DNA of 64,000 nt from Methylotetracoccus oryzae (GTDB taxonomy: Bacteria > Pseudomonadota > Gammaproteobacteria > Methylococcales > Methylococcaceae). The stretch spans positions 124,001 through 188,000 of the forward strand of contig NZ_SRSH01000005.1 of the NCBI RefSeq assembly GCF_006175985.1. The letters are read 5' to 3'. Positions within the stretch are counted from its first letter, which is position 1; the number at the start of each line of letters is the position of its first letter. Both the position numbers and the translations under genes were made by a program. Below are positions 1 through 10,709 of the stretch, piece by piece. Under the pieces are notes generated by a model. It was not told the origin of the DNA and did no database searches. It saw nothing but the letters and a program-made list of their open reading frames with translations.

Positions 1-357
1 TCCGCCGCGAACCTTGCCGACGATGCGTCCGACGACGGTCTCGTTATCCTCGAAAGCCTGCTCCAGATCGGTCCAGGCCTTCATCTTTTTCGCTTTGTCG
101 CGCGAAAGCAGCGTGGCGCCGAGGCCGTCCTCGATCATGTCCAGGGCGACTTCGACCTCATCGCCGATCTGAACCTCGAGCTCTCCGTCGGCGGCGAGGA
201 ACTGCCACCGGGGGATTACGCCCTCCGACTTCAGACCCGCGTTGACCACGACGACATCGGAACCGATGTCGACGACGGTGCCACGGACGATGCTGCCAGT
301 GCGCATTTCAGCGCGGGCAAGGCTTTCTTCAAACAGTTGCGCAAAGCTTTCGGTCAT
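1..357 (-). CDS. rpsA: 30S ribosomal protein S1, N-terminal part (runs off the left edge)
   Basis: The first 119 codons of ribosomal protein S1, which binds mRNA on the 30S subunit and promotes initiation. The protein begins [13 protein letters not shown], and the first S1 motif follows ([26 protein letters not shown]). The second begins near [16 protein letters not shown]. Start ATG at 355-357 is preceded by a GGAAGA ribosome site. The gene follows cmk on the same strand, the usual cmk-rpsA order. The C-terminal S1 repeats lie outside the window. Confidence 0.96.
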   Translation of the reverse strand, partial: MTESFAQLFEESLARAEMRTGSIVRGTVVDIGSDVVVVNAGLKSEGVIPRWQFLAADGELEVQIGDEVEVALDMIEDGLGATLLSRDKAKKMKAWTDLEQAFEDNETVVGRIVGKVRGG

Positions 358-407
358 AGATTCTTCCGCCCAATCAGCGACCGGGCGATACTCACTCAGT
401 CGATCAG

Positions 408-445
408 ATTAAAAAAACCCCGCCCGTCGTCAGCACGAAGGCGAG
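408..445 (-). terminator. Possible intrinsic terminator or attenuator between cmk and rpsA
   Basis: On the minus strand a stem (GCCTTCGT pairing with ACGACGGGC, one bulge, 422-442) is followed by GGGG and then seven T (417-411). It lies downstream of cmk and upstream of rpsA, so it could reduce read-through. The GGGG between stem and T tract is not ideal. Confidence 0.35.
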
Positions 446-485
446 CCCAAAGTCTGTCCTATACGGTCTGCCGGGTGCGCGGCGG

Positions 486-1154
486 TCAGAGGACGCCAAC
501 CACCGCGAGGCAGCGTGCGATCACTTCATCGATACCCAGATCGGATGAATCGATCACCAGCGCCCCGTCCGCGATACGCAATGGCGCTTCGGCCCGTGTG
601 CGATCGCGCTCGTCCCTTTCTTCGATGTCCTTGGTTAAGCGCGCAAGGGTAACATCCACACCCTTCTCTTTCAACTGCTTGTGGCGACGCTGTGCCCGGA
701 CTGCCGCACTGGCGGTCAGGAACACCTTGAATTCCGCGTCCGGGAAGACCACCGTACCCATGTCCCGGCCATCGGCAACCAGCCCCGGCAACTGTCGAAA
801 GTCCCGTTGCTTCTGCAACAACGCCTGGCGAACCGGCTTAAGTGCGGCGACCGCCGAGGCCATCGCCCCGCAGCTCTCGGTGGGGATCCGGTCCGTGACG
901 TCGATCTGGTCCAGCCAGACGCTTGGGGGCTCGCCTGATGAAAAGCGCAGATCCATGCGACCCGCCAGTCTGGCCACGGCGTCCTGGTCATCCAGCGAGA
1001 GGCCGTCGCGTTCGACCGCCAAACCCAAGGCGCGATAGATGGCACCGCTATCGAGGAAGTTCCAGCCGAGGCGGCGGGCCACGGCCCGGCTGACCGTCCC
1101 CTTTCCGGAGCCGCTGGGGCCATCGATCGCCAGTACCGGAACGACGTGACTCAT
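486..1154 (-). CDS. cmk: Cytidylate kinase
   Basis: Phosphorylates CMP and dCMP with ATP in pyrimidine nucleotide recycling. The 222-residue protein has the P-loop IDGPSGSGKGTVSR near residue 10 and the family features LGWNFLDSGAIYRALG and VADGRDMGTVVFPDA. Length matches the family. The start codon overlaps the aroA stop by 4 nt (ATGA), so the two genes are probably translationally coupled. rpsA follows downstream. Confidence 0.96.
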   Translation of the reverse strand: MSHVVPVLAIDGPSGSGKGTVSRAVARRLGWNFLDSGAIYRALGLAVERDGLSLDDQDAVARLAGRMDLRFSSGEPPSVWLDQIDVTDRIPTESCGAMASAVAALKPVRQALLQKQRDFRQLPGLVADGRDMGTVVFPDAEFKVFLTASAAVRAQRRHKQLKEKGVDVTLARLTKDIEERDERDRTRAEAPLRIADGALVIDSSDLGIDEVIARCLAVVGVL

Positions 1155-2479
1155 GGTGCCGTCTCGTCTGCAGCGGTGATGGCCAGCCCAAGGCCGGCCG
1201 CCAAGTCGACGAAGCCCGGGAATGAGGTGGCGACATTACGGCAATCACGCACGACGACCTCCCCCTGTGCCCGCAACGCACTGATCGCGAATGACATGGC
1301 AATACGGTGATCCCCATGGGAGACGATCGCGCCTCCCCCGAGCTGTCCGCCGCGTATGCGGATGCCATCCGGCGTTGGATTGGCTTCGATACCCAGCGCC
1401 GACAGGCCGTCCGCCATGACCTGGATCCGGTCGCTTTCCTTGACACGCAGTTCCTCGGCGCCCGTCAGGACGGTCTCGCCCTCCGCACAGGCCGCTGCGA
1501 CGAACAGGGCCGGGAACTCGTCGATGCTCAGCGGAACGAGGTGTTCGGGAATCACGATCCCGTGCAGGGGGCGGGATCGTACCCGGATGTCGGCGACCGG
1601 TTCTCCGCCGATGATCCGTGCATTCAGCACTTCCAGTTCGGCTCCCATCAGGCGCAGGATGTCGATCACACCGGTGCGCGTCGGGTTCATGCCCACATGT
1701 CTCAGCAACACGTCCGAGCCCGGTGCGATGGAGGCGCCGACCAGGAAGAAGGCGGCGGACGAGATGTCGCTGGGAACGTCGATCTGCGTGCCGCGCAGGC
1801 TACCGCCACTGGACAGGGCGATCCAGTCGCCGTCGCGCCGCCACGGATAGCCGAAGCCCGTCAACATGCGCTCGGTATGGTCCCGGGTAGGCGCTGGTTC
1901 ACGCACACGGGTTTCGCCGTCGGCATAGAGTCCGGCCAGCAACAGGCAGGACTTCACCTGCGCGCTCGCAACCGGCATGTCGTAGGCGATGCCGTGCAGC
2001 CGCTGGCCACCGTGGATGTGCAGCGGGGCCGTGCCGGCGTTTGTCGTATCGATGACCGCACCCATGGACTTGAGTGGCTCGGTTACCCTTTTCATTGGCC
2101 TGCGGTTCAGAGACTCGTCGCCGAACAGCACCGAATCGAACGCCTGGCCGGACAGCAGGCCGGAAAGGAGCCGCATGGAAGTGCCGGAGTTACCGAGATC
2201 GAGTGGTGCCTCCGACCCTGTCAGCCCGTGCAGGCCCACCCCGTGAATACGCACGTGACCAGCCTCCGGTCCCTCGATGCGGACGCCCATCTGGCGAAAG
2301 GCCTGGATAGTCGACAGGCAATCCTCGGCTGACAGAAAGCCGCTGACCTCGGTGACGCCCTCGGCAATCGCGCCCATCATGATGGAGCGATGAGAGACCG
2401 ACTTGTCGCCGGGCACGCGGAGTTCGCCCTGAAGTTTTCCGCCCGGCTGTATCCGGAACGTTAAAGTGGAATGTGCCAT
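1151..2479 (-). CDS. aroA: 3-phosphoshikimate 1-carboxyvinyltransferase (EPSP synthase)
   Basis: Transfers enolpyruvyl from PEP to shikimate 3-phosphate, the sixth shikimate-pathway step. The 442-residue protein carries the N-terminal substrate motif LRVPGDKSVSHRS (residues 18-30), the LGNSGTSMRLLSGLLSG segment and the C-terminal KESDRIQVMADGL and GDHRIAMSFA motifs. Neighbours on both sides are chorismate and aromatic amino acid genes, with 4 nt between its start and the tyrA stop, consistent with one operon. Confidence 0.97.
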   Translation of the reverse strand: MAHSTLTFRIQPGGKLQGELRVPGDKSVSHRSIMMGAIAEGVTEVSGFLSAEDCLSTIQAFRQMGVRIEGPEAGHVRIHGVGLHGLTGSEAPLDLGNSGTSMRLLSGLLSGQAFDSVLFGDESLNRRPMKRVTEPLKSMGAVIDTTNAGTAPLHIHGGQRLHGIAYDMPVASAQVKSCLLLAGLYADGETRVREPAPTRDHTERMLTGFGYPWRRDGDWIALSSGGSLRGTQIDVPSDISSAAFFLVGASIAPGSDVLLRHVGMNPTRTGVIDILRLMGAELEVLNARIIGGEPVADIRVRSRPLHGIVIPEHLVPLSIDEFPALFVAAACAEGETVLTGAEELRVKESDRIQVMADGLSALGIEANPTPDGIRIRGGQLGGGAIVSHGDHRIAMSFAISALRAQGEVVVRDCRNVATSFPGFVDLAAGLGLAITAADETAP

Positions 2480-2483
2480 GTGG

Positions 2484-3350
2484 TCAGTTGTCCATGCGTT
2501 CTAGTGATCGTTGTCGTGCTTCCCGGGCCGTCGACAGGAACTCGAAGAGGCGCGTCGCGTCGCGCTGTTCCAGGCAGTCCGCGAAATCGTTCAGCTCGGC
2601 GCCGAACGCCTGCAGCAGTGTCAGGATCTGCGTGGCGTTCGCCAGGCAGATGTCCAGCCACATTTCCGGATCGCTGGCAGCGATCCGGGTGAAATCGCGG
2701 AAGCCGCCGGCCGCATATTGAAATATCTCGGCCTGTTCATCCTTGCGTCCGAGCAAATGGACCAGCGTGAAGGCGAGCACATGCGGCAGATGGCTGGTAG
2801 CCGCCAGCACCTCGTCATGATGCGCCGGGTCCATCGCCGACACGCGCGCCCCGAGGGCGGTCCAGAAAGCCGTAACCCGCTCGCAGGCGAGGGTCGAAGT
2901 GGCCGGATCCGGCGTCAGGATCACGCGCTTGCCCGCGTACAGTTCTGCGTTTGCGGCACCAACGCCGCTACGTTCGGCGCCCGCGATGGGATGGGCCGGG
3001 ACGAAATTCGGGGGCAGCGTGCCCAGCGCGGCACGGCAGGCATCGATGACACTCAGTTTGGTGCTGCCCACATCGGTATACACGGCGGTGTCGGACCAGA
3101 ACGGCGCCAGTTCGCCGCAAACGCGACCAACCGCCCCGACCGGAACCGCAATGACGACGAAGTCGGCATCCTCGGCTGCGCTCACCGCGGCACTGCCCCG
3201 GTCGATGACGCCGAGCGTCGTGGCTTCGGCCAGATTCCGGGCGTCCCGGTCGACCCCGACGATTTCCCGGCAAAGACCGCGTTCACGCGCGGCGCGGGCG
3301 ACCGATCCACCGATCAATCCGACGCCGATCACGCAGAGGCGGTCAATCAT
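2484..3350 (-). CDS. tyrA: Prephenate dehydrogenase (TyrA family)
   Basis: NAD(P)-dependent oxidation of prephenate (or arogenate) on the route to tyrosine. The 288-residue protein starts with a Rossmann motif GVGLIGGSVARAA and carries the family stretch HPIAGAERSGVGAA around residue 120. It has no chorismate mutase domain; that activity is on PheA upstream. The start overlaps the hisC stop by 4 nt. Substrate preference cannot be read from the sequence. Confidence 0.93.
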   Translation of the reverse strand: MIDRLCVIGVGLIGGSVARAARERGLCREIVGVDRDARNLAEATTLGVIDRGSAAVSAAEDADFVVIAVPVGAVGRVCGELAPFWSDTAVYTDVGSTKLSVIDACRAALGTLPPNFVPAHPIAGAERSGVGAANAELYAGKRVILTPDPATSTLACERVTAFWTALGARVSAMDPAHHDEVLAATSHLPHVLAFTLVHLLGRKDEQAEIFQYAAGGFRDFTRIAASDPEMWLDICLANATQILTLLQAFGAELNDFADCLEQRDATRLFEFLSTAREARQRSLERMDN

Positions 3351-4477
3351 GAACCGAGAACCCGATCGAGTGCGTCGATAAAGAACTGGTTTTCGGCCTC
3401 GGTCCCGATCGTCACGCGCAAGTGGTTGGGAAGTCCGTAGTTGGCGATCGGCCGTACGATGACACCTCGTCGCAGCAAGGCCTCGTATACCGGACCGGCC
3501 GTGCGCTGCAAATCCATGGCGATGAAGTTGCCGATCGACGGAATGTACGGCAGGCGCCTTGCCCTGAACGCTTCCGTCAGTTGCTGCATACCTGCGCGGT
3601 TCAATGCAACGGAGCGCGCCAGATAATCGTCATCGGCCAGCGCGGCCTGCGCTGCGGCGAGCGCGACGGAATTGACATTGAAAGGTTGCCGAACCCGGTT
3701 CAGCAAATCGGCTATAGCGGGACTCGAAACGGCGTAGCCCACGCGCAGCCCGGCCAGCCCATAGGCCTTCGAGAAGGTGCGCGTGACAATCAGATTCGGG
3801 TAACGCGACAGGTTCGGCAGCACGCTGGTGTAGTCACGCGCCTGGGCGTATTCCACATAAGCCTCGTCGACGACCACGAGCACCTGCGGCGGTACGGCGG
3901 TAATGAAGCGTTCCAGCTCGACCGACGGGACATGAGTCCCGGTCGGGTTGTTCGGATTCGCGATGAACACGAGTTTGGTGCCGGGCTCGATGCTGGCAGC
4001 CATCTGCTCGAGATCGTGGCCGTAACGCGGTGCGCGGCGCCCGTCATGCGCCGGCGCGACAATTGCCGTCGCCCCGACCGCTTGCGTCACGATCGGATAG
4101 ACCGCGAAGGCATGCTCGGAGAACACCACGCTGTCACCCGGCGCCAGAAAGCAGCGGGCAATCACTTCCAGCACATCGTTCGAGCCGTTGCCCAGCGTGA
4201 TCTGCTCGCGCGCCACGCCGTTGTGGTGGGCCAGCGCAGTTTTCAGTTCATGTCCGCTGCCATCCGGGTAGAGATGGCTGTCGAGCAAGGCACGCTGCGC
4301 CGCTTCGAGGGCCTTGGCACCGGGGCCGAGCGGGTTCTCGTTGGACGCCAGCTTGACGATCTGCTGCAAACCGAGTTCTCGCTGCAGTTCGCCGATCGGC
4401 TTGCCCGGCTGATAGGGCGTCAGCGCACGGACACCCGGCGCAGCCAGTCGTTCGGGAATCAGGGGCTCACAAGCCAT
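3347..4477 (-). CDS. hisC: Histidinol-phosphate aminotransferase
   Basis: PLP-dependent class I/II aminotransferase acting on imidazole acetol phosphate. In such aromatic clusters it may also transaminate aromatic keto acids. The PLP lysine lies in TRTFSKAYGLAGLRVGY, with the FIANPNNPTGT motif near residue 150. An upstream TTG at 4543 would lengthen the protein by 22 residues and overlap pheA. I chose the ATG at 4475-4477 (MACEPLIPERLAAPG), which leaves 40 nt after the pheA stop. Confidence 0.93.
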   Translation of the reverse strand: MACEPLIPERLAAPGVRALTPYQPGKPIGELQRELGLQQIVKLASNENPLGPGAKALEAAQRALLDSHLYPDGSGHELKTALAHHNGVAREQITLGNGSNDVLEVIARCFLAPGDSVVFSEHAFAVYPIVTQAVGATAIVAPAHDGRRAPRYGHDLEQMAASIEPGTKLVFIANPNNPTGTHVPSVELERFITAVPPQVLVVVDEAYVEYAQARDYTSVLPNLSRYPNLIVTRTFSKAYGLAGLRVGYAVSSPAIADLLNRVRQPFNVNSVALAAAQAALADDDYLARSVALNRAGMQQLTEAFRARRLPYIPSIGNFIAMDLQRTAGPVYEALLRRGVIVRPIANYGLPNHLRVTIGTEAENQFFIDALDRVLGS

Positions 4478-4517
4478 AAGGACGCTCGACAGGAAAAAGG
4501 GTCGTCGGTGAATCGGC

Positions 4518-5600
4518 TCAGACGGCGCGCGGATAGGAACCAAGCACCTTCAGCATCGTGATGCTGGGCTCCAGCGCCTGTAGTGCGCTGCTCAGGGCCG
4601 GATCTTCCCGGTGCCCCTCGACGTCGATAAAGAACACGTAGTCCCACAGACCGCGACGCGAGGGGCGCGATTCGATCTTGGTCATGCTCAGGCCGAAGTG
4701 GGCGAAAGGCTCCAGCATCGCGTAGAGCGCCCCGGGATGATTGCGCGTCGACAACAGGAGCGATGTCCGGTCGGAGCCGGTACGTCCGACCGGGTTCCGA
4801 CCGATGACGAGAAACCGTGTGGTGTTGTCCGGCTCGTCTTCGATGTTCCGTTCGAGGATTTCGAGTCCATAGATCGGTGCCGCCACCTCACCCGCAATCG
4901 CCGCGGTATCGGGGGTGCTGGAAGCCATCCGCGCGGCTTCGCTGTTGCTGCTGACGGCGGTGCGCCGGACCTCAGGCAGGCGCCGGTCCAGCCATTCGCG
5001 GCACTGGGCCAGCGACTGCTGATGTGAGAACACCTCGCGGACCTCCTTGAGGCTGCCCGCCGAGCTCATCAAATTATGGTGAATACGCAGCAGTACCTCG
5101 CCCGTGATCACCAGCGACGATTTCAGGAAGCTGTCCAGAGTATGCGTGATCACGCCTTCCGTGGAATTCTCCACCGGCACGACGCCGTACTGGCAGTCAC
5201 CGCTTTCGACGGCCCGGAAGATCTCATCGATGGCCGGCAACGGCTCAGCCAGGATGGCATGCCCGAAGTGCTTGTAGGCCGCCTGCTGGGTGAATGTTCC
5301 CTCAGGTCCCAGGAAAGCGACCGACAAAGGCTTCTCCAAGGCCAGGCACTCTGACATCAGTTCCCGGAAGAAGCGCTTGACCGCGTCGTCGGACAGGGGG
5401 CCCCGGTTCTCCGCGGCGATGCGCCGGAGCACCTCGGCCTCCCGCTCGGGTCGATGAAAACACTCGGTCTCGCCGCTGGCCATCTTGGACTCGGCGACCT
5501 GCAGCGCGTAGCCCGCCCGCTCGTTGATCAGCGCGAGAATGCGCGCATCGACGGCATCGATCTGGGTGCGCAGTTCCAGAAGGCTACGGGGTTCCGACAC
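4518..5600 (-). CDS. pheA: Bifunctional chorismate mutase / prephenate dehydratase (P-protein)
   Basis: Makes phenylpyruvate from chorismate via prephenate. The 360-residue protein has an AroQ-type chorismate mutase domain (about residues 1-90; RTQIDAVDARILALINERA), a prephenate dehydratase domain (from SVAFLGPEGTFTQQAA) and a C-terminal ACT regulatory domain. The ACT domain retains the GALY and ESRP motifs that bind phenylalanine in feedback-inhibited P-proteins, so inhibition by Phe is likely. It lies between serA and hisC with short spacers. Confidence 0.97.
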   Translation of the reverse strand: MSEPRSLLELRTQIDAVDARILALINERAGYALQVAESKMASGETECFHRPEREAEVLRRIAAENRGPLSDDAVKRFFRELMSECLALEKPLSVAFLGPEGTFTQQAAYKHFGHAILAEPLPAIDEIFRAVESGDCQYGVVPVENSTEGVITHTLDSFLKSSLVITGEVLLRIHHNLMSSAGSLKEVREVFSHQQSLAQCREWLDRRLPEVRRTAVSSNSEAARMASSTPDTAAIAGEVAAPIYGLEILERNIEDEPDNTTRFLVIGRNPVGRTGSDRTSLLLSTRNHPGALYAMLEPFAHFGLSMTKIESRPSRRGLWDYVFFIDVEGHREDPALSSALQALEPSITMLKVLGSYPRAV

Positions 5601-5618
5601 GTGAGCAGCCCTGCCGGA

Positions 5619-6800
5619 TCAGTCCTGACCGTTGCCGCACGCGATGCGTGCCGACAACACGCCGCTGATACCCCGGATCGCCTCCAGGGTGGTGTCCGGC
5701 ACCGGGTTGTTCAGGTCGATCAGCGTGTACGCATAGTCACCGCGGGACTTGTTCAACAGGTCCAGAATATTCAAATTGGCATCCGCCAGCAGGCTGGAAA
5801 TCTGGCCGACCATGTTGGGGACATTCTCGTTGGCGATCGCCAGCCGGCAACCCTCGGTCCGCGGCATGAAAACCTCGGGGAAATTGACCGAGTTGCGAAT
5901 GTTCCCATCCTCGAGGAAATCACGGATCTGGTCGGCGACCATGACCGCGCAGTTCTCTTCGGCCTCGGCCGTCGACGCACCGAGGTGTGGCAGGACGATG
6001 GCCTTGCCGTTGCGGACCAGCTGCGGCGAGGCGAAGTCGGTCACGTATGTGCGGATCTTGCCGCCATCCAGTGCGGCAAGCACCGCGGCCTCGTCCACCG
6101 TCTCGGCGCGCGAGAAATTCAACAGCACGGCGCCCTGACGCATCGAGCCGATGCGGCCCGCGTTGATCAGCCCGCGCGTCTGGTCGTTCAGCGGGACATG
6201 GATCGTGACCATGTCCGAACGGCTGAGCAAGTCGTCGATGCTTACGGCTTTCGCGGCCGAGGAGGACAATTGCCAGGCGCTGTCGACCGTCAACATCGGG
6301 TCATACCCGACGACATCCATGCCGAGGGCAATGGCCGCATTCGCCACCCGGACCCCGATCGCACCGAGCCCGAGCACGCCCAGCGTCTTGCCGGCAAGTT
6401 CCGAGCCGCCGAACTGCTTCTTGCTCTTCTCGACTTGCGAACTGATCGTCTCATTGTCGCCTTCGAGGTGACGCGCGAAATCCCAGGCCTGGCAGATGTT
6501 GCGACTCGCCAGCAACATGCCGGCGATCACCAGTTCCTTGACCGCGTTCGCATTGGCGCCCGGCGTGTTGAAAACGGGAATGCCGCGCTTGGTGTACTCG
6601 GCCACCGGGATGTTGTTCACCCCCGCACCGGCACGACCGACCGCCTTCAAGGAATCGGGAATCGGCAGGCCATGGAGTTTGAACGAGCGCAGCAGGATCG
6701 CATCGGGGTGTTGTATCTCCGAGGCGATCTCGTAGCGGTCGCGTGGCAGGCGCTCCAATCCCTTGGGCGAAATGGCGTTATGAGTCAGAATCTTGTACAT
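5619..6800 (-). CDS. serA: D-3-phosphoglycerate dehydrogenase (short, ACT-containing form)
   Basis: First step of serine synthesis: oxidation of 3-phosphoglycerate with NAD. The 393-residue protein starts MYKILTHNAISPKGL. It has the NAD-binding motif GVLGLGAIGVRVANAA, and the catalytic histidine lies in VLPHLGAST. A C-terminal ACT domain (ANENVPNMVGQISSLLADAN) suggests serine feedback. The open frame extends upstream to 7136 inside serC, but the ATG at 6798-6800, preceded by GAGG and 8 nt after the serC stop, is clearly the start. Confidence 0.95.
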   Translation of the reverse strand: MYKILTHNAISPKGLERLPRDRYEIASEIQHPDAILLRSFKLHGLPIPDSLKAVGRAGAGVNNIPVAEYTKRGIPVFNTPGANANAVKELVIAGMLLASRNICQAWDFARHLEGDNETISSQVEKSKKQFGGSELAGKTLGVLGLGAIGVRVANAAIALGMDVVGYDPMLTVDSAWQLSSSAAKAVSIDDLLSRSDMVTIHVPLNDQTRGLINAGRIGSMRQGAVLLNFSRAETVDEAAVLAALDGGKIRTYVTDFASPQLVRNGKAIVLPHLGASTAEAEENCAVMVADQIRDFLEDGNIRNSVNFPEVFMPRTEGCRLAIANENVPNMVGQISSLLADANLNILDLLNKSRGDYAYTLIDLNNPVPDTTLEAIRGISGVLSARIACGNGQD

Positions 6801-6808
6801 GTGGAACC

Positions 6809-7891
6809 TCAGCCGTAACGGCGTTCGAAATCGCCCATGAAGGCGATCAGCGCATCGACGCCGGCCTCCGGCATCGCGTTGTAGATGCTGGCGCGCATGC
6901 CGCCCACCGAGCGATGACCGTCGAGCGTCACCAGCCCCGCGGCCTTCGCTTCCTGCGTGAAGGTTTTCTCGAGCGAGGCATCGCGCAACCGGAACGGCAC
7001 ATTCATCCGGGACCGGACCGCCGGATCGACCGGATTCGAATAGAAATCCGAGGTATCGATGACACCGTACAGCTTCGCGGCCTTGCGCGCGTTGCGCTCG
7101 CCGATCGCTTCCAGCCCACCTTCGGAGCGGATCCATTCGAGCATCAGGCCCAGCAAATACCAGTTATAGGTCGGGGGCGTGTTGATCATCGAGCCGCCGT
7201 CGGCCTGCGCCCGGTAGTCGAATAGCGAGGGTGTGTGCGGCAGTGTCTCGCCCATCACGTCGTCACGCACGATAACGACGGTGATGCCGGCAGGACCCAG
7301 ATTTTTCTGCGCGCCGGCATAGATCACGGCGAAGCGCGAAACGTCGATCGGGCGCGACAGAATGTTCGAAGACATGTCGCATACCAGCGGCAGGCCGGCA
7401 GCATCCGGGATGTCCGGGAATTCGACGCCGCCGATGGTCTCGTTCGACGTGTAGTGCAGGTACGCCGCATCCGGATCGATCTGCCAGGTGGCCCGGTCCG
7501 GAATCATCAGATACTTGTCGGCCTTCGAGGTCGCCGCGATCTTGACCTCACAGAAGCGCTTGGCTTCGGCGACGGCCTTTTCCGACCACAGGCCGGTCTC
7601 GACATAGGCAGCGGACTTCTTCCCGCGCAGCAGGTTGACCGGCACCATCGCAAACTGCGTGGTCGCGCCACCCTGCAGGAACAGGACTTTGTAGTTGTCC
7701 GGCACGCCCATCAGTTCGCGCAGATCGGCTTCGGCCTTGGCGGCGATCGCCATGAACTCCTTGCCGCGATGGCTCATCTCCATCACCGACATGCCGCTGC
7801 CGGCATAATCCAGCATCTCTTCCCGGGCACGATTCAGGACGGCCTCGGGCATCGTGGATGGCCCGGCGCTGAAGTTGTACACACGTTTCAT
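6809..7891 (-). CDS. serC: Phosphoserine aminotransferase
   Basis: PLP enzyme converting 3-phosphohydroxypyruvate to phosphoserine; also used in pyridoxine synthesis. The 360-residue protein begins [13 protein letters not shown], typical for SerC. The PLP lysine lies in [15 protein letters not shown], and [15 protein letters not shown] is conserved. Its start overlaps the gyrA stop by 4 nt (ATGA), linking gyrase expression to the biosynthetic operon. serA follows immediately. Confidence 0.97.
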   Translation of the reverse strand: MKRVYNFSAGPSTMPEAVLNRAREEMLDYAGSGMSVMEMSHRGKEFMAIAAKAEADLRELMGVPDNYKVLFLQGGATTQFAMVPVNLLRGKKSAAYVETGLWSEKAVAEAKRFCEVKIAATSKADKYLMIPDRATWQIDPDAAYLHYTSNETIGGVEFPDIPDAAGLPLVCDMSSNILSRPIDVSRFAVIYAGAQKNLGPAGITVVIVRDDVMGETLPHTPSLFDYRAQADGGSMINTPPTYNWYLLGLMLEWIRSEGGLEAIGERNARKAAKLYGVIDTSDFYSNPVDPAVRSRMNVPFRLRDASLEKTFTQEAKAAGLVTLDGHRSVGGMRASIYNAMPEAGVDALIAFMGDFERRYG

Positions 7892-10482
7892 TCGTCTAAC
7901 TCCAATACATCATCAAAATTCTCGTCGTCGCCGGCATCATCGTCGCCTTCGCCCGGCAGATAGGGTATGCGGTCCATCCCTACAACCTTCTCGCCGGACG
8001 TCAGTCGGATGACGGTCACGCCCTGGGTATTGCGGCCGAGCACGCGAATCTCCTCGACCCGGGTGCGGACCAGCGTACCGGCGTCGGTGATCAGCATCAG
8101 TTCGTCCTGGTCGGCAACCAGTGCCGCGCCGACCACGGCGCCGTTGCGCTCGGTGGTCTGGATCGCGATCACGCCCTGCCCGCCGCGGCGATGTTTCGGG
8201 AAATCGCTGACGGGTGTGCGCTTACCATAGCCGTTCTCGGTGACGTTCAGTACCGTGCCCTCGGTGCCGATCATCAGCGCAATCACGCGCTGACCTTCCT
8301 GCAGCGTCATGCCGCGCACCCCGACCGCGGTGCGCCCCATCGAGCGGACCTCGACCTCGTTGAAGCACACGGCCTTGCCGGCGTTGCTGAACAACATCAC
8401 GTCCTGCTGTCCGTCCGTCACGGCGACGTTGACCAGGCGGTCGTCGACGCGCAGGTCGATCGCAATCTTGCCGCTGGGTCGCGGGCGTTCGAATTCGCGC
8501 AGCGGCACCTTTTTGACGATGCCGAGCGTCGTGGCCATGAAAATGAAATGCGCCTCATCGAACTCGCGTATCGGCAGGATGGCGTTGATGCGCTCACCGT
8601 CCTCCAGCGGCAACAGGTTGACGAACGGCTTGCCGCGTGCGGTCCGACTGGCGACCGGCAGATCGTAGACCTTCAGCCAGTACACCTTGCCGACGCTCGA
8701 AAAGCACAGGATCGTGTCATGCGTGTTCGCCACGATCAGCTTCTCGATGAAATCCTCTTCCTTGGTTGCCGCGGCGGCCTTGCCTCGCCCGCCGCGGCGC
8801 TGTGCGCGGTAGGCCGACAGCGGCTGCGACTTGACGTAGCCCTCATGGGACATCGTCACGACCATGTCTTCCTCGGTGATCAGGTCCGCGGTCGACAGAT
8901 TCAGATGGCCTTCGATGATCTCGGTCCGCCGTGCGTCGCCGAACTGGTCGCGCACGGCCATCAGTTCGTCGTGGATCACTTCGAGTAAGCGGCGGTCACT
9001 GGCCAGAATCGCGAGCAACTCATCGATCTGTCCCAGCAGCGCCTTGTATTCGTCGACGATCTTGTCCTGCTCCAGGCCCGTCAGGCGGTGCAGACGCAGA
9101 TCGAGGATGGCCTGGACCTGGGCCGGCGACAAACGGTAGAACCCGTCGACGAGGCCAAACTCGGCCGTGAGCAACTCGGGGCGGGAACGTTGCGCGTCCT
9201 CGGCCCGCGCCAGCAAATCCGCCACCACCCCCGGGCGCCAGGTCCGCCCGAGCAGCCGCTCCTTGGCTTCGGCCGGGTTGGCCGAGGTCTTGATCAGTTC
9301 GATGACTTCATCGATGTTGGCCAGGGCCACGGCCAGGCCTTCCAAGACATGAGCGCGCTCGCGCGCCTTGCGCAGTTCGAAGATCGTCCGCCGGGTGACC
9401 ACTTCGCGGCGGTGGTCGATGAACGCTGCCAGCATTTCCTTCAGGTTGAGGCAGCGCGGCCGCCCACCGAGCAGGGCGACCATGTTGATGCCGAACACCG
9501 TCTGCATCTGGGTCTGCTGGAACAGATTGTTCAGCACGACCTCGCCGCTCTCGCCGCGCTTCAGCTCGACGACCATGCGCATGCCGTCCTTGTCGGATTC
9601 GTCACGCAGGCCCGATATGCCTTCAAGCTTGCCTTCCTTGACCAACTCGGCGATTTTTTCCATCAGCCGGGCCTTGTTGACCTGATACGGCAACTCGGTG
9701 ACGACGATGCTTTGCCGACCGCTGTCCTCGGCGCCTTCGAAATGGCTCCGGGCCCGGATATGGATGCGCCCGCGGCCGGTATGGTAGGCCTCGCGGATGC
9801 CGCTGGCGCCGTTGATGATGCCGGCCGTCGGAAAGTCGGGGCCCGGCACGTGTTCCATCAATTGCTCGATGGTGGCCGCGGGGTTCTCGATCAGCAACAG
9901 GCAGGCGTTGATGACTTCGGTCAGGTTGTGCGGCGGAATGTTTGTCGCCATGCCGACGGCAATACCCGCCGAGCCGTTGACCAGCAGGTTGGGCACGCGC
10001 GTCGGCATGACCGACGGTTCGCGCTCCGACTCGTCGTAGTTCGGCACGAAGTCGACGGTCTCCTTGTCGAGATCCGACAGGAGTTCGTGGGCGATCCGCG
10101 CCATGCGGACTTCGGTGTAACGCATCGCCGCGGGCGGGTCGCCGTCGACCGACCCGAAGTTGCCCTGGCCGTCGATCAGCATGTAGCGCAGCGAGAACGG
10201 CTGCGCCATGCGCACGATGGTGTCGTAGACGGCCGAATCGCCGTGCGGATGATATTTACCGATCACGTCACCGACCACGCGGGCCGATTTCTTGTACGGT
10301 TTGTTCCAGTCGTTGCCGAGTTCGTGCATCGCGTAGAGCACGCGGCGGTGCACCGGCTTAAGCCCGTCGCGCACGTCCGGAAGCGCCCGTCCCACGATCA
10401 CGCTCATCGCGTAATCGAGGTACGACTGCTTCATTTCATCTTCGAGATTGACCGGGATGACTTCCTTGGCAAACGAACCCAT
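7888..10482 (-). CDS. gyrA: DNA gyrase subunit A
   Basis: Catalytic breakage-reunion subunit of gyrase, 864 residues. The active tyrosine lies in [10 protein letters not shown]. The quinolone-determining region reads [19 protein letters not shown] with the Ser and Asp of susceptible enzymes. The C-terminal pinwheel domain contains a GyrA box (QRRGGRGK), needed for negative supercoiling. The tail is very acidic ([18 protein letters not shown]). A TATAAT-type promoter lies about 130 bp upstream. Confidence 0.98.
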   Translation of the reverse strand: MGSFAKEVIPVNLEDEMKQSYLDYAMSVIVGRALPDVRDGLKPVHRRVLYAMHELGNDWNKPYKKSARVVGDVIGKYHPHGDSAVYDTIVRMAQPFSLRYMLIDGQGNFGSVDGDPPAAMRYTEVRMARIAHELLSDLDKETVDFVPNYDESEREPSVMPTRVPNLLVNGSAGIAVGMATNIPPHNLTEVINACLLLIENPAATIEQLMEHVPGPDFPTAGIINGASGIREAYHTGRGRIHIRARSHFEGAEDSGRQSIVVTELPYQVNKARLMEKIAELVKEGKLEGISGLRDESDKDGMRMVVELKRGESGEVVLNNLFQQTQMQTVFGINMVALLGGRPRCLNLKEMLAAFIDHRREVVTRRTIFELRKARERAHVLEGLAVALANIDEVIELIKTSANPAEAKERLLGRTWRPGVVADLLARAEDAQRSRPELLTAEFGLVDGFYRLSPAQVQAILDLRLHRLTGLEQDKIVDEYKALLGQIDELLAILASDRRLLEVIHDELMAVRDQFGDARRTEIIEGHLNLSTADLITEEDMVVTMSHEGYVKSQPLSAYRAQRRGGRGKAAAATKEEDFIEKLIVANTHDTILCFSSVGKVYWLKVYDLPVASRTARGKPFVNLLPLEDGERINAILPIREFDEAHFIFMATTLGIVKKVPLREFERPRPSGKIAIDLRVDDRLVNVAVTDGQQDVMLFSNAGKAVCFNEVEVRSMGRTAVGVRGMTLQEGQRVIALMIGTEGTVLNVTENGYGKRTPVSDFPKHRRGGQGVIAIQTTERNGAVVGAALVADQDELMLITDAGTLVRTRVEEIRVLGRNTQGVTVIRLTSGEKVVGMDRIPYLPGEGDDDAGDDENFDDVLELDE

Positions 10483-10603
10483 GGCAACTCTTGGTCTGAT
10501 TCAGCGTCTCAACAGGGACGGAGCAAAGAATAAGCCCTCAGCGGGATGCGGGAGCCCCAGCGAATGCGGGGAAGCAGCGTCGGCAATCCACTGAAACGGA
10601 AAG

Positions 10604-10640
10604 ACCGCGCATTATAGCAGAACCCTTTCCCGGTCAGTTG
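10604..10640 (-). promoter_or_regulatory. Probable gyrA promoter
   Basis: On the minus strand a perfect TATAAT (10616-10611) lies in CTGCTATAATGCG, with a weak -35-like CTGACC or AACTGA 15-17 bp upstream. Transcription would start near 10604, giving an untranslated leader of about 120 nt before gyrA and the downstream serC-rpsA genes. Confidence 0.55.
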
Positions 10641-10709
10641 CCTGAGCGGGTTGCCCGCGGTCGAAGCGGCAGTGGGCGCCTGCGTTGCGACCCCCCTGCA
10701 AGCTGCGGC

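Noticed and set aside
337..1038. Plus-strand open frame opposite cmk and the rpsA start
   Set aside because: It is the antisense shadow of clear genes; the composition (Arg/Ser rich) and lack of ribosome site and homology argue against coding.
6801..7136. N-terminal extension of serA into serC
   Set aside because: Sequence before MYKILTHNA is antisense-like filler within serC. The proper start has a ribosome site and spacing.
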